Below, piece after piece: positions 18,079 through 25,955 of a stretch of 64,000 nucleotides of DNA (within the stretch, counting starts at the first letter, position 1; each line of letters starts with the position of its first letter). The DNA lies in NCBI RefSeq assembly GCF_032714475.1, contig NZ_JAWDKD010000009.1, positions 1-64,000 on the forward strand, written 5' to 3'. The position numbers and the translations under genes were made by a program. Under the pieces are notes generated by a model. The model was not told where the DNA came from, made no database searches, and saw nothing but the letters and a program-made list of their open reading frames with translations. This stretch comes from Methanolapillus africanus (GTDB lineage: Archaea; Halobacteriota; Methanosarcinia; Methanosarcinales; Methanosarcinaceae).

Positions 18079-18663
18079 TTGCAGTCTTTTATTTTTTATT
18101 TTCCTTTTTTTGTTTCTGTTTTGTTTCTGTTCTGTTTGTTTTTTTGGCGGGCGGCAGGCGCGCGCGTTATGGCGGCACTTTTTCATTTTGCGTTTTTAGA
18201 AATCAGTGGATGTTTTTTGAAAATGCCATGCAAACCCTCCCGATTAAATCAGACGCGATTCGCGTCTGATTTAATCGGAATACGATGAACAGAATTGGAT
18301 GCAGTAGCAACATATGTAATGCAGAGGGAAGTTTCATGTGTATTGTTGGAACCTGCTGCTGAAAACCGGAACAAGAAAAAACTGTATTGTTAGCAACCGT
18401 AGATGCAAACTGCAACTATAAAACAGTCAACTGTAGGTGTAACTCAGTATTTTTAAATTGGAATGCATCTGACGGATCGGATTCCGCAAAATACAGACGC
18501 AAAGCGTCTGATTTTGCGGGATGGTTTGCTCGATTTGAAACAAATGTTTGCAGGATGATTTGTTTGATTTGAAAAAGAGACGACAACTCACTTTATTGAC
18601 GTTTTTTAAAAATTTGTTGCGATAACGCGCGCGCCCGACCCGCTCGAAAAATCAAAATCAAGT
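18079..18663. other. Convergent intergenic region filled by composite repeat copy 3
   Basis: No gene seen. After a T-rich stretch (18085-18145) that probably ends the flavoprotein transcript, the whole region is the most complete composite repeat of the window. Confidence 0.75.
18146..18646. repeat. Composite repeat copy 3, complete symmetric form (A-H-T-H-A)
   Basis: Left A motif at 18146-18174 (GGCGGGCGGCAGG then CGCGCGCGTTATGGCG); left hairpin at 18240-18278 with two perfect 19-bp arms starting CCGATTAAATCAGACGCGA around one central T; T block at about 18295-18460, with the GTATTGTTGGAAC type units first and AACTGTAGGTG type last; right hairpin at 18484-18519 (CCGCAAAATACAGACGC, AAA, GCGTCTGATTTTGCGG); right A motif at 18619-18646 in inverted orientation. 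The two conserved flanks CAAACC and GGATGGTTTGC mirror each other. Both ends face the 3' ends of the convergent neighbours. Confidence 0.93.
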
Positions 18664-19878
18664 TCAAAACTCATCAAACGGATCAAACAAATAAATTTCC
18701 TTGCCGCAATTGGAACAAACAAACCGGTCACCGTCTTTCTCCAAATTAACAAAATCAGCCAGCGAAAAACTGCGGTTAATCAGCAGCGTGCTGCATTCCG
18801 GACAATAGGTATGTTTGTATTTGGACTCCATGTTTCCGATATAAACGTAGTCGATGCCCGCGTCTATGAAAATATTGCGTGCGGATTCCATGGTCGAAAT
18901 CGGCGTCGCTGAAACGCCGGTCAATTGGAAATCCGGATGAAACGCATTAAGGTGAACCGGTGTTTCCGGACCAAGATTTTTCAAAATCCAATCGGCCATT
19001 TGAGCGAGTTCTTTTTTGTCGTCGTTCAATCCCGGAATCAAAAGGGTGACGGTTTCAACGAAAAGTCCGAGCTCCTTGGCTTTTTTTGTCGATTCCAAAA
19101 CGGGTTCTAACTTTGCGCGCGTGATTTCCGAATAAAACTTTTCGGAGAACGCTTTGATGTCGACGCGGTAAACATCAATATACGGCGCCAGCTTTTCAAG
19201 CGCATCAGGCGTCATGTAGCCGTTTGTAACCATTATCACATAAAGACCGTTTTCTTTGGCCAAAACGGCGGTGTCGTAAATGAATTCATACCAAATCGTC
19301 GGCTCGTTGTAGGTGAAAGAAATGCTTTTCGTGTCCAAAAACAGAGCCCGGTAAATAACTTCTTCCGGCGTGACTTTTTCGTCGTACATTTCCGGATCGA
19401 AACAGAAAAGACTTGTGTCGGAATCCAAATCGGAATCAAAAACTGAACTTGACCCGGAATCGGAGCCGGAATTAGACATATATCCGGAATTGAGAACACT
19501 GGGCGTAAAATCGAAATCAGAGCCGCCCATTGAAAGGACGTCGTCGTCAAACAAAATTTGAGAAATCCGCCAGTTTTGGCAGTGCCGGCACTTGAAATTG
19601 CAGCCGAGCGTGCCCATCGAATACGTCGCGGTTCCCGGCAAAAAGTGAAAGACCGGCTTTTTCTCGATCGGATCAATCGCCTTGGAGGAAACGATGCCGT
19701 AATTGAGCGTGTACAAAACCCCGCCAACGTTTTGCCGGACGCGGCAAAAACCGAATTTGCCGGGCAAAATGAAACAGCGGCGCGCGCAAAGATTGCATTT
19801 GACTTTGTTGTCCGAAAGGAATTCAAAATGCATGGCTTTTTTGATTCCGTTTTTCGAGTCGTCCGACGGGTTTGACAT
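18664..19878 (-). CDS. Radical SAM protein, AmrS / pyruvate-formate-lyase-activating-enzyme-like
   Basis: Radical SAM enzyme of the AmmeMemoRadiSam group (404 residues). An N-terminal cysteine block CNLCARRC...FCRVR (28-45) precedes the cluster motif CNFKCRHC (93-100). The rest has the FTYNEPTIWYEF and MVTNGYMTPDAL blocks of the family, and the end carries two CxxC pairs (CPECSTLL; CSNCGKEIY) of a zinc ribbon. Residues about 115-168 are a Ser/Asp-rich insertion absent from the usual family. The known Memo and AMMECR1 partners are not in this window, and the substrate of this system is unknown. The start at 19878 has GGAG 8 nt before it; a longer frame to 19947 would translate the neighbouring repeat. 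Confidence 0.88.
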   Translation of the reverse strand: MSNPSDDSKNGIKKAMHFEFLSDNKVKCNLCARRCFILPGKFGFCRVRQNVGGVLYTLNYGIVSSKAIDPIEKKPVFHFLPGTATYSMGTLGCNFKCRHCQNWRISQILFDDDVLSMGGSDFDFTPSVLNSGYMSNSGSDSGSSSVFDSDLDSDTSLFCFDPEMYDEKVTPEEVIYRALFLDTKSISFTYNEPTIWYEFIYDTAVLAKENGLYVIMVTNGYMTPDALEKLAPYIDVYRVDIKAFSEKFYSEITRAKLEPVLESTKKAKELGLFVETVTLLIPGLNDDKKELAQMADWILKNLGPETPVHLNAFHPDFQLTGVSATPISTMESARNIFIDAGIDYVYIGNMESKYKHTYCPECSTLLINRSFSLADFVNLEKDGDRFVCSNCGKEIYLFDPFDEF

Positions 19879-20255
19879 AATTTTCTCCAATATTGACAGT
19901 GACGGTTTGCGTTTTCTGAGTTCTATTTTCAGATTGCCGGTTGCCACCTGCAGGTGACTATTTTTAGATTTCAGTTTACACCTACTGTTTTCTATTTTAT
20001 AGTTACAGTTTGCACCTACTGTTAACTATTTTACAGTTTCAGTTTGAACCTGCAGTTGACTGTTTTAAAATTACGGTTTGCACCTACAGTTCACTATTTT
20101 AAAGTTACAACTTGCACCTACGGGTGACTGTTTTCCAATTGCATCTTATTGTAAGTGGTATCCGCTTAAACAGACGCCAAAGGCGTCTGTTTAAGCGGGG
20201 TGGTTTGCTTGAGATGATAAATAGACAATAAATATTGATAAAATTAACAAATTGT
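19879..20255. other. Intergenic region carrying composite repeat copy 4
   Basis: No gene. It contains the T block and one hairpin of the composite repeat; the promoter of the radical SAM gene must lie inside or very near the T block. Confidence 0.7.
19925..20215. repeat. Composite repeat copy 4 (T-H)
   Basis: T block at about 19925-20150 with at least six units, including the perfect 12-bp palindrome CACCTGCAGGTG at its left end. Hairpin at 20162-20198: arms CCGCTTAAACAGACGCC and exact complement around AAA, then the flank GGTGGTTTGCTTGA. No A motif: the dph6 stop codon follows after 57 bp. Confidence 0.9.
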
Positions 20256-20942
20256 TTAATTCTTGTCAATCAATTGCGTTTCCAAGATATCCAAATAGCC
20301 CCGGTTTTGCAGCCAACGGGAATTGGTTTTTATGGGGACAATCTTCTTCTTGAAAAACGGCGCGTCCAAAACGGCGGTTTCAAATTCGCCGCCCTCGCCG
20401 GCGATATGCACATAATTTTTTTGGTTGAGGCGCTCCAAATCCGAAAGCGCTGCACGGTCAAGACGTCTGCCCAGCCAGCTTTCAGTGAGGCCGTCCGCTG
20501 CTGCTGTGACAAAAATAATTTCCATGCCCGAATCAATCATTTCCGATAACAAGGACTTTGGATTCGCGTGCCAAAGCGGCGAAAACGCTTCCAGTTCCAG
20601 CGTTTTGCAAATATTTTCCACCCGGCTTTTCTGGTAAACCGATTCAATCGCACCCGTGCAAACGCCCGAGATATTATATTCCGATTTCAATGCCGACAGC
20701 GCGTTTTTCATGTCGTCCAATTCTTCTTCTTTGACGCCGCCGGTTTTTTGATATAAAAGCGGAATGCCGGAAGCGGCCGAAATGTCGGCAACCAATTTCG
20801 TATTAATCGAATGAAACATATACGATTCCGGATTTTCAGGAACCAGGCACACCATGCAAACGATATCGTGGCCGGCTTCAATCATCTTTTGGATCGCAAA
20901 AACGGAATCCTTACCGCCCGACACCAATGCCCCAATTCTCAT
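20256..20942 (-). CDS. dph6: Diphthine-ammonia ligase (Dph6-type, PP-loop ATPase)
   Basis: Catalyses the last, ATP-dependent amidation that turns diphthine into diphthamide on a histidine of elongation factor 2. The 228-residue protein has the PP-loop SGGKDS at 8-13, followed by the family blocks MFHSIN, GAIESVYQKSRVE and the closing EGGEFETAVLD. Length is normal for archaeal members. GAGGGAT precedes the ATG at 20942. It heads toward composite repeat copy 4 and is separated by 84 bp from the PfkB kinase; dph5 is in the same minus-strand cluster, which supports the assignment. Confidence 0.95.
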   Translation of the reverse strand: MRIGALVSGGKDSVFAIQKMIEAGHDIVCMVCLVPENPESYMFHSINTKLVADISAASGIPLLYQKTGGVKEEELDDMKNALSALKSEYNISGVCTGAIESVYQKSRVENICKTLELEAFSPLWHANPKSLLSEMIDSGMEIIFVTAAADGLTESWLGRRLDRAALSDLERLNQKNYVHIAGEGGEFETAVLDAPFFKKKIVPIKTNSRWLQNRGYLDILETQLIDKN

Positions 20943-21026
20943 GAAAATCCCTCGAAATTAAAAATAAAAAACAAAATAAAAACAAAATAAAAACAAAAAT
21001 AAAGAAATCAGATTGTATTATATAGA

Positions 21027-21977
21027 TTATAATTCCAAATCCGAAGCCGGAAAGTGTAAAGCATATCGTTCGGCCATCATTTTCCAGTCCGGCAGATTGG
21101 TTTGGCAGCCGATTTCTTCCACGACATAAGACGCGGCGACCGCGCCGATTTTGCAGCAAACGCCTAACGGATATCCTTTTGTAAACGCGACCAAAAAGCC
21201 GGCCTTGTAAGCGTCGCCGGCGCCGGTCGGGTCAACCGATTTTGCGAGGACGCAGGGAATATTGGTTTCAATGATTTCCGTGCAGCTGCCGACTTGAATA
21301 TCGTTGCCGACGCAAACAACGTTTTTGCCGGAATAAAGAACGCTGCCCTCTTTGTCATACGTCACCACAATGACGTCGATCATGGTTTTGAGTTCTTCAA
21401 ACGAATAACCGGAAATGTCCGACACCATTTGGATTTCGTGACGGTTGGTGAAAAGAAGATTCGTGTTCTTTAAAATCGCCCTCAGCGGCTCTTTTTGATA
21501 AGTGACCAAATCCTGTCCGGGATCGAATGAAACAAAATCCGCAATCTCCGACATCTTGGCGTTGAAGAAACAATCCGCTGTGGCCATGTGAACAAAATCG
21601 ACTTTCGGCGGCGTCATTTCCCGAAGTTTTCCGGCGGCGCCCCAATAAAAATAAGTGGATTGATTGGACATCCCGTCTGTGAGAATGAACGCTTTTGAGA
21701 GGTGTTCGTCTTTCATCCGCCAAAGAAGGGACAAATCGACGCCCAAATCCGACAGGTGCGCTTCATAGCCGGACGACGTGAAATCATCGCCGACCGGAGA
21801 GACCAGTTGGACGGAACCACCGAGTTTCGCCATCACCGCCGACACATTCGCCGCGCCGCCGCCGAAATGGGTTTCACACCGGTTAATCGGAGACGACTGG
21901 TTCTTATCCACGATTCTGTTCACCCAAAGCAAATAATCAAGCGATGTGTGGCCGGTTACGGAGATTGTTTTCACCAT
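21027..21977 (-). CDS. PfkB-family carbohydrate/nucleoside kinase
   Basis: Ribokinase-fold sugar or nucleoside kinase (316 residues). The N-terminal GGGAANVSAVMAKLG matches PfkB signature 1 and SVDPTGAGDAYKAGF near residue 260 is signature 2 with the catalytic Asp. Archaeal relatives include adenosine/cytidine-type nucleoside kinases, but the substrate cannot be told here. The start at 21977 has AGGTG 6-7 nt upstream; the frame extends to 22010 without support. Lies between DUF555 and dph6 on the same strand. Confidence 0.88.
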   Translation of the reverse strand: MVKTISVTGHTSLDYLLWVNRIVDKNQSSPINRCETHFGGGAANVSAVMAKLGGSVQLVSPVGDDFTSSGYEAHLSDLGVDLSLLWRMKDEHLSKAFILTDGMSNQSTYFYWGAAGKLREMTPPKVDFVHMATADCFFNAKMSEIADFVSFDPGQDLVTYQKEPLRAILKNTNLLFTNRHEIQMVSDISGYSFEELKTMIDVIVVTYDKEGSVLYSGKNVVCVGNDIQVGSCTEIIETNIPCVLAKSVDPTGAGDAYKAGFLVAFTKGYPLGVCCKIGAVAASYVVEEIGCQTNLPDWKMMAERYALHFPASDLEL

Positions 21978-22120
21978 AAGAACACCTAAAATAAAATCAA
22001 TATAAATCAATCAAAATGAAAAAATGAAAGTGAATGAATAAAATAAAATTAAAAATAAAAATTAAGGATTGAAGATTGAAATGAAAGGATCAATTGAAAG
22101 GATCAATCGGACAAATCAAA

Positions 22121-22459
22121 TCAGAATTCGTCGACTTCAATCACTTTGAGCGGAACGTCGCGAAGCGCTTTTCCAATGACGGATTTGGCGATTCTAGACG
22201 CATGCTCTTCCGTTTCGGCTTCATAAACCTTCATTTGGAAAAGCAAACCGACGATCGCGGTATCCGCAACCAGGTAAGCGCTCATGAAATCCTCGCCGCA
22301 GGCGGCGCAGCTCATGGTGCCGACTTCAACGTCGACGTAATCCAATTTCGGGTTTAAACGTTTTCCGGCTTCGGCAAGCGCAATTCCGATCGCGTCTTCG
22401 CCGGTGGCGACGTCTTTAACCAACCAGGCTCCCTCAAGAAAAACATTATAATTCGGCAT
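22121..22459 (-). CDS. DUF555 (UPF0212) family protein
   Basis: 112-residue archaeal conserved protein of unknown function. I recognise the family by the opening PNYNVFLEGAWLVKDV, the central MSCAACGEDFMSAYLVADTAIVGL with a CxxC pair, and the end in which two alpha helices are followed by VIEVDEF. It could bind zinc through the CxxC. AAGGAG precedes the ATG. It sits with DUF357 and the diphthamide genes, an association typical of archaeal housekeeping clusters, but no biochemical role is established. Confidence 0.88.
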   Translation of the reverse strand: MPNYNVFLEGAWLVKDVATGEDAIGIALAEAGKRLNPKLDYVDVEVGTMSCAACGEDFMSAYLVADTAIVGLLFQMKVYEAETEEHASRIAKSVIGKALRDVPLKVIEVDEF

Positions 22460-22583
22460 AACTCAAAACTCCTTTTTTCATTTGAAATGTATGTTGTTTT
22501 TGAAATTGTTGATAATTTAACGAGTTGTAAACAATTAATGACAATTAAAGTAGATGATAATCAAAGTAAATAAGTATAAAATA

Positions 22584-22865
22584 TTAAATTGTGAAAAGGA
22601 CATCGTCGTCCACGTCAAAAACGCCCAGTTTGGCGCCGGCGTCCAGCCAAGCGTGGCCGTAACTGAAAGAAGCCAACGCATTGACGTAATCGTTTTGGTC
22701 CATAAAATGCAGACCGTCCTTGTGATACGAATCGGCCATCGTTTTAAAGTCCCGGGCGACGCTCATCATGTGGGACGATTCAATCGGCGACGGAACCGCT
22801 TTTAACAAAGCGGCGGCCAACAAACGCTCGTATCGAATTGTTTTTTCATGAAGATCTGCCGGCAT
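22584..22865 (-). CDS. DUF357 family protein
   Basis: Small helical protein of 93 residues, recognised by the pattern ARDFKTMADSYHKDGLHFMDQNDYVNALASFSYGHAWLDAGAKLGVF, in which the last block is the DUF357 signature. These archaeal proteins form a helix bundle of unknown role. AGGGAT precedes the ATG at 22865. It lies between dph5 and DUF555 on the same strand with gaps of 124-200 bp. Confidence 0.88.
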   Translation of the reverse strand: MPADLHEKTIRYERLLAAALLKAVPSPIESSHMMSVARDFKTMADSYHKDGLHFMDQNDYVNALASFSYGHAWLDAGAKLGVFDVDDDVLFTI

Positions 22866-23065
22866 AATATCCCTTTTTTCCGTTCCGATTTCGGATTTTC
22901 TTAGAATAGAAGTTGCTTCTTTAAATTTGTTTCTTATTCCAAACCCATACTGTCTTCAATATTTTATCACTATGATTCAATTTTTAAAATAATAAGAACA
23001 ATAAAATGAACAATAAAATGAACCGATTCCAATATTCCTCTTACATTTCTCAGTTTCTTTCTTCT

Positions 23066-23863
23066 TCATTCTTCTTTCAAAATACAATCCGGCGCGCCGG
23101 CCAATTTCACAAGCGCCTCCGCTTCCAAAAAGTGCAGTTCTCCCGGAATCACTAAAATTTGGAGCGGACCGCCGAGATCAAAATTGCCGCAATTGCCGGC
23201 AAAATCCGCTTTCACACACACGTCGTCCGATCCGGCTCTTGCGATTCCGACGGCGATTTGGTTTTCCATAACGCCCTCGTTGCGTTTGTGTTCAACTTCC
23301 ATGAGCAGTTTCAGCGCTTCGGAAACTTTCATGTAGCCGTGATCCGGATTGATGTCTAAAAAAACAAGCGTGTGAAGACCGTTTTCTTTATTCTTTTGAA
23401 TTGTGTCGTACGGCGTTTCCGTTACCACACGGTTTCCGCGGGCGCTTATGTACGGAAAAGGAATGCTGACCGATTTTCCGAAACGGTAATTTTGAAGGCC
23501 GGAAAGGCCGTAAACCGCCGAAATGATGGACGCGCCGTGAATGAGCTTGGTTTCAATGCCCAAATCGTGCGCCCGAATGCGCAGATCCACGTGCGTCGTC
23601 GACGCCATTGTGTCGCCGCCGGTCAAAAAAACAACATTTTTGTCCTTGGCAGCCATCATCCAATCCGGATTTTGTTCGACGTCTTCCCGCAAAAGAATAT
23701 GAACCGGCTTTTTGTAAAGCGCTTCTAATTTTTCAATCGTCGTCCCCATCAAGCGGGACGTGTAAAATTCGGCGTAAACCAAATCCGCCGCCGAAACGGC
23801 GTCTAATCCTTTTAAAGAAATATCATTTTCATCAAAAAGACCCAAACCAATGAATGTCAACAT
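23066..23863 (-). CDS. dph5: Diphthine synthase
   Basis: SAM-dependent methyltransferase that methylates the 3-amino-3-carboxypropyl histidine of elongation factor 2 in diphthamide synthesis. The 265-residue protein starts MLTFIGLGLFDENDISLKG, the family N-terminus, and has GGDTMASTTHVDLRIRA, HGASIISAVYGLSGLQNYRFGKS and the end LVIPGELHFLEAEALV. It is a class III (tetrapyrrole-methylase-like) fold. GGAG precedes the ATG. With dph6 3 kb further on, most of the diphthamide tail pathway is in this cluster; dph2 is not in the window. Confidence 0.97.
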   Translation of the reverse strand: MLTFIGLGLFDENDISLKGLDAVSAADLVYAEFYTSRLMGTTIEKLEALYKKPVHILLREDVEQNPDWMMAAKDKNVVFLTGGDTMASTTHVDLRIRAHDLGIETKLIHGASIISAVYGLSGLQNYRFGKSVSIPFPYISARGNRVVTETPYDTIQKNKENGLHTLVFLDINPDHGYMKVSEALKLLMEVEHKRNEGVMENQIAVGIARAGSDDVCVKADFAGNCGNFDLGGPLQILVIPGELHFLEAEALVKLAGAPDCILKEE

Positions 23864-24535
23864 AACACTCCATGCGGCCAGAATATATTTAAAAATTCCC
23901 GAACGGCAAGAAACCGGTCAAATACCGGAAAATGACCGATAAAGCTATGATTTAACGCATATGGACAATGAGTTAAATAACAAATAAAAAAATAATATAT
24001 TTGAATTTTTTAAATATTTTTTTAGAAATATAATTATAGAAATAGCAAAACTTTTTAAAAATCGTAAACAAATAAGTTATTTTTTGAATAATGTAAAGAA
24101 TAACTTGAATTAAAACAAAGGGCAGTCGATGTCAATATAGACAATTAACGATAAATAGGAATTATTTCCAATTAAAAATAATTACTTAAAAAAATTAAAA
24201 TGACTAAGATTAAATAGGAGGAACTCTTAATAAGAGTTGTTATTACTAGCATAAAATTTGTAGTAATAATTTGCACTTGAAAAGTGCAAACTGCCATGTG
24301 TTCAATAAAACAGCATATATAGCGATATATAAGCAAAAAAAAATTAAAACCACATACAGCATCCACTATATAAAAACGGCATTCATGAACAGTTTTTTGA
24401 AAAAATAAAATTTTTAAAAATAAATTAAAAATAACTTTTAAAAAAGTAAAATTTCGAAAAACAAAAAAACAAAAACGAATTTCATAAAAACGACATAAAA
24501 ACATAACTTAATTTTTGGTTTTTCAAGGTTTTATC
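23864..24535. other. AT-rich divergent intergenic region between dph5 and fur
   Basis: No credible gene. It contains promoters for both sides and three adjacent hairpins at 24222-24290 (separate entry). TATA-like words occur at about 24370 (ACTATATAAAAAC). An open frame on the minus strand at 24172-24504 is Phe/Ile/Leu-rich AT drift. Confidence 0.6.
24222..24290. other. Three adjacent perfect hairpins upstream of fur
   Basis: Hairpin 1: AACTCTT (24222-24228) with AAGAGTT (24232-24238). Hairpin 2: TTATTACTA (24240-24248) with TAGTAATAA (24261-24269). Hairpin 3: TTTGCACTT (24270-24278) with AAGTGCAAA (24282-24290). They abut with 0-1 nt between them. A structured RNA or protein-binding array is possible; nothing shows which strand is used. 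Confidence 0.5.
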
Positions 24536-24967
24536 ATGATCAAAAGAAACACAGTCCAAAAGATGAAAATATTGGAGTACCTCAGCAGTACGAAATCACA
24601 TCCGACGGCCGAAACTGTTTACGCGGAAGTTTCCAAGGAAATCCCGACCATCAGTTTATCCACCGTCTACCGTAATTTGAATATGATGGCAGACAACAGT
24701 GAAATTTTAAAATTCGAAGTCGGAAACGAAGCGCACTACGACGCTGACACCAGTTTCCACCACCACGCCTATTGCCGGATGTGCAAAACCGTGTTCGATA
24801 TATTCGATATGGACATCTCTAATTACATTACTGACAACGTGGTTGTCCCGAATTTCGAAATTGAATCCGCCAACTTAATCTTCCAAGGCCGATGCACCCA
24901 CTGCACCCCAAAAATCTCAATGGATGATATGGTGTGTTCCGCAGCCGGCGTTGACGAAGCCAACTAA
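24536..24967 (+). CDS. Fur-family transcriptional regulator (Fur/PerR-like)
   Basis: Metal-dependent winged-helix repressor, 143 residues. The DNA-binding half contains HPTAETVYAEVSKEIPTISLSTVYRNLNMMAD, the family signature. The second half has HHHAYCRMCKTVFDI and ends with CTHC, so a structural Cys4 zinc site (CxxC and CxxC) and a His-rich regulatory site are present. Placed directly before rubrerythrin, a peroxide-reducing protein, it is more likely a PerR-type peroxide sensor than an iron regulator; that is inference. The ATG at 24536 matches the start of homologues; the frame begins at 24515. Confidence 0.92.
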   Translation: MIKRNTVQKMKILEYLSSTKSHPTAETVYAEVSKEIPTISLSTVYRNLNMMADNSEILKFEVGNEAHYDADTSFHHHAYCRMCKTVFDIFDMDISNYITDNVVVPNFEIESANLIFQGRCTHCTPKISMDDMVCSAAGVDEAN

Positions 24968-24986
24968 ACAGGCACATCCCAATCCA

Positions 24987-25096
24987 TCAACTTAAGAAAC
25001 AAAACTGATCCATGCATAGCGGCCAACGGTCCATCCCCAGTTTCATTTCTCAAAGTCAACGACGATTGACTTTAAACTCGACGTTTCTTAAGTTGA
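24987..25096 (+). ncRNA. Candidate structured RNA between fur and rubrerythrin
   Basis: A closing 14-bp perfect stem joins TCAACTTAAGAAAC (24987-25000) to its complement (25083-25096). Inside, AAACTG (25002-25007) pairs with CAGTTT (25038-25043) and encloses GGCC/GGTC (25021-25024 with 25028-25031), and AAAGTCAA (25052-25059) pairs with TTGACTTT (25066-25073). This is a three-way junction of about 110 nt, 19 nt after the fur stop and 125 nt before the rubrerythrin start. Pairing is seen; being a transcribed RNA, a leader element or a small non-autonomous element is open. Confidence 0.5.
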
Positions 25097-25220
25097 AGAA
25101 AGGCGCCATCCATTCATATTAATGTCGTGCCGTGCGCGGCGCGATTGATCAGAACACTTTTCGCACAAACGGATAGTGCTCGGCAAATTATCGTTAAAAA
25201 CATAGAGAGGGATATAAACT

Positions 25221-25739
25221 ATGTCCAAGACAGAAGAAAATTTAAAAGCAGCATTTGCCGGCGAAAGCCAAGCCCGAAACAAATATGACTATTATGCCAA
25301 GGTTGCGCGGGAAGAAGGCTACCACTATGTGGCCAAAATCTTTGAAGAAACTGCATTAAACGAAATGCAGCATGCCAAAGACGAATTCAAAAAATTAAAC
25401 GGCATCGGAAACACCAAAGAAAACTTACAAGCGGCGATTGACGGCGAACAATACGAAACCTGCTCCATGTACCCGGAATTTGCAGAAACCGCCGACGCCG
25501 AAGGATTCAAAGACGTGGCCCGGCTCTTCCGCCAAATCGGAAAAGTCGAAGCGCACCACAGAGACCGCTACCAGCTCCTTTTGGACCGCTTGAACGCCGG
25601 CACCCTTTACAGCCGCGACGAGCCGATCACCTGGAAATGTTTGAAGTGCGGCTATGTCCATGTCGGCAAACAACCGCCGGCAAACTGCCCGTCCTGCGGA
25701 CACGAAGCCAATTACTTTGAACCGAGCGATATTTTCTAA
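25221..25739 (+). CDS. rbr: Rubrerythrin
   Basis: Non-haem di-iron peroxidase that reduces hydrogen peroxide in anaerobes, cytosolic. The 172-residue protein has the two ExxH-type iron ligand regions (FAGESQARNKYDYYAK; EETALNEMQHAKDE; then DGEQYETCSMYPEFAE and IGKVEAHHRDRY) and a C-terminal rubredoxin domain with WKCLKCGYVH and NCPSCGH. All parts are intact. GAGAGGGAT precedes the ATG. It is behind a Fur/PerR-like gene, which supports control by peroxide. Confidence 0.97.
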   Translation: MSKTEENLKAAFAGESQARNKYDYYAKVAREEGYHYVAKIFEETALNEMQHAKDEFKKLNGIGNTKENLQAAIDGEQYETCSMYPEFAETADAEGFKDVARLFRQIGKVEAHHRDRYQLLLDRLNAGTLYSRDEPITWKCLKCGYVHVGKQPPANCPSCGHEANYFEPSDIF

Positions 25740-25863
25740 TTCAAATCAAAACAGGAAATTTCCTGTTTTCTTTTCTCTTTTATTGACTTCAAACCGGACG
25801 GAAGCAGACATGCTCGAATTTGAAAAAATAGGGATGACTTTTGAGCAATCTTTAAAAAAAGAA

Positions 25864-25893
25864 TGCCATAACGCGCGCGTCGGCGCCGCCTGC
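25864..25893. repeat. Solo A motif between rubrerythrin and the AK6-like gene
   Basis: GCCATAACGCGCGCG then TCGGCGCCGCCTGC: an A motif without hairpin or T block. As elsewhere, the GCCGCC end faces the 3' end of the neighbouring minus-strand gene, 64 bp away, and an A run follows. The genes on both sides are convergent. Confidence 0.75.
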
Positions 25894-25955
25894 AAAAAAA
25901 CAGAAAGAACAGAAAACGGAAAGAAGAATAAAATCAAATAAAATTGAAAATAAAA

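Noticed and set aside
19879..19947. N-terminal extension of the radical SAM protein
   Set aside because: It would translate the composite repeat; the ATG at 19878 has a proper ribosome-binding site.
24172..24504. 110-codon frame rich in Phe, Ile and Leu
   Set aside because: AT-rich non-coding DNA, overlaps three hairpins, no ribosome site and no codon bias.
24987..25096. Miniature transposon with 14-bp terminal inverted repeats
   Set aside because: No target duplication and no second copy in the window; kept as an RNA candidate instead, but this is not excluded.
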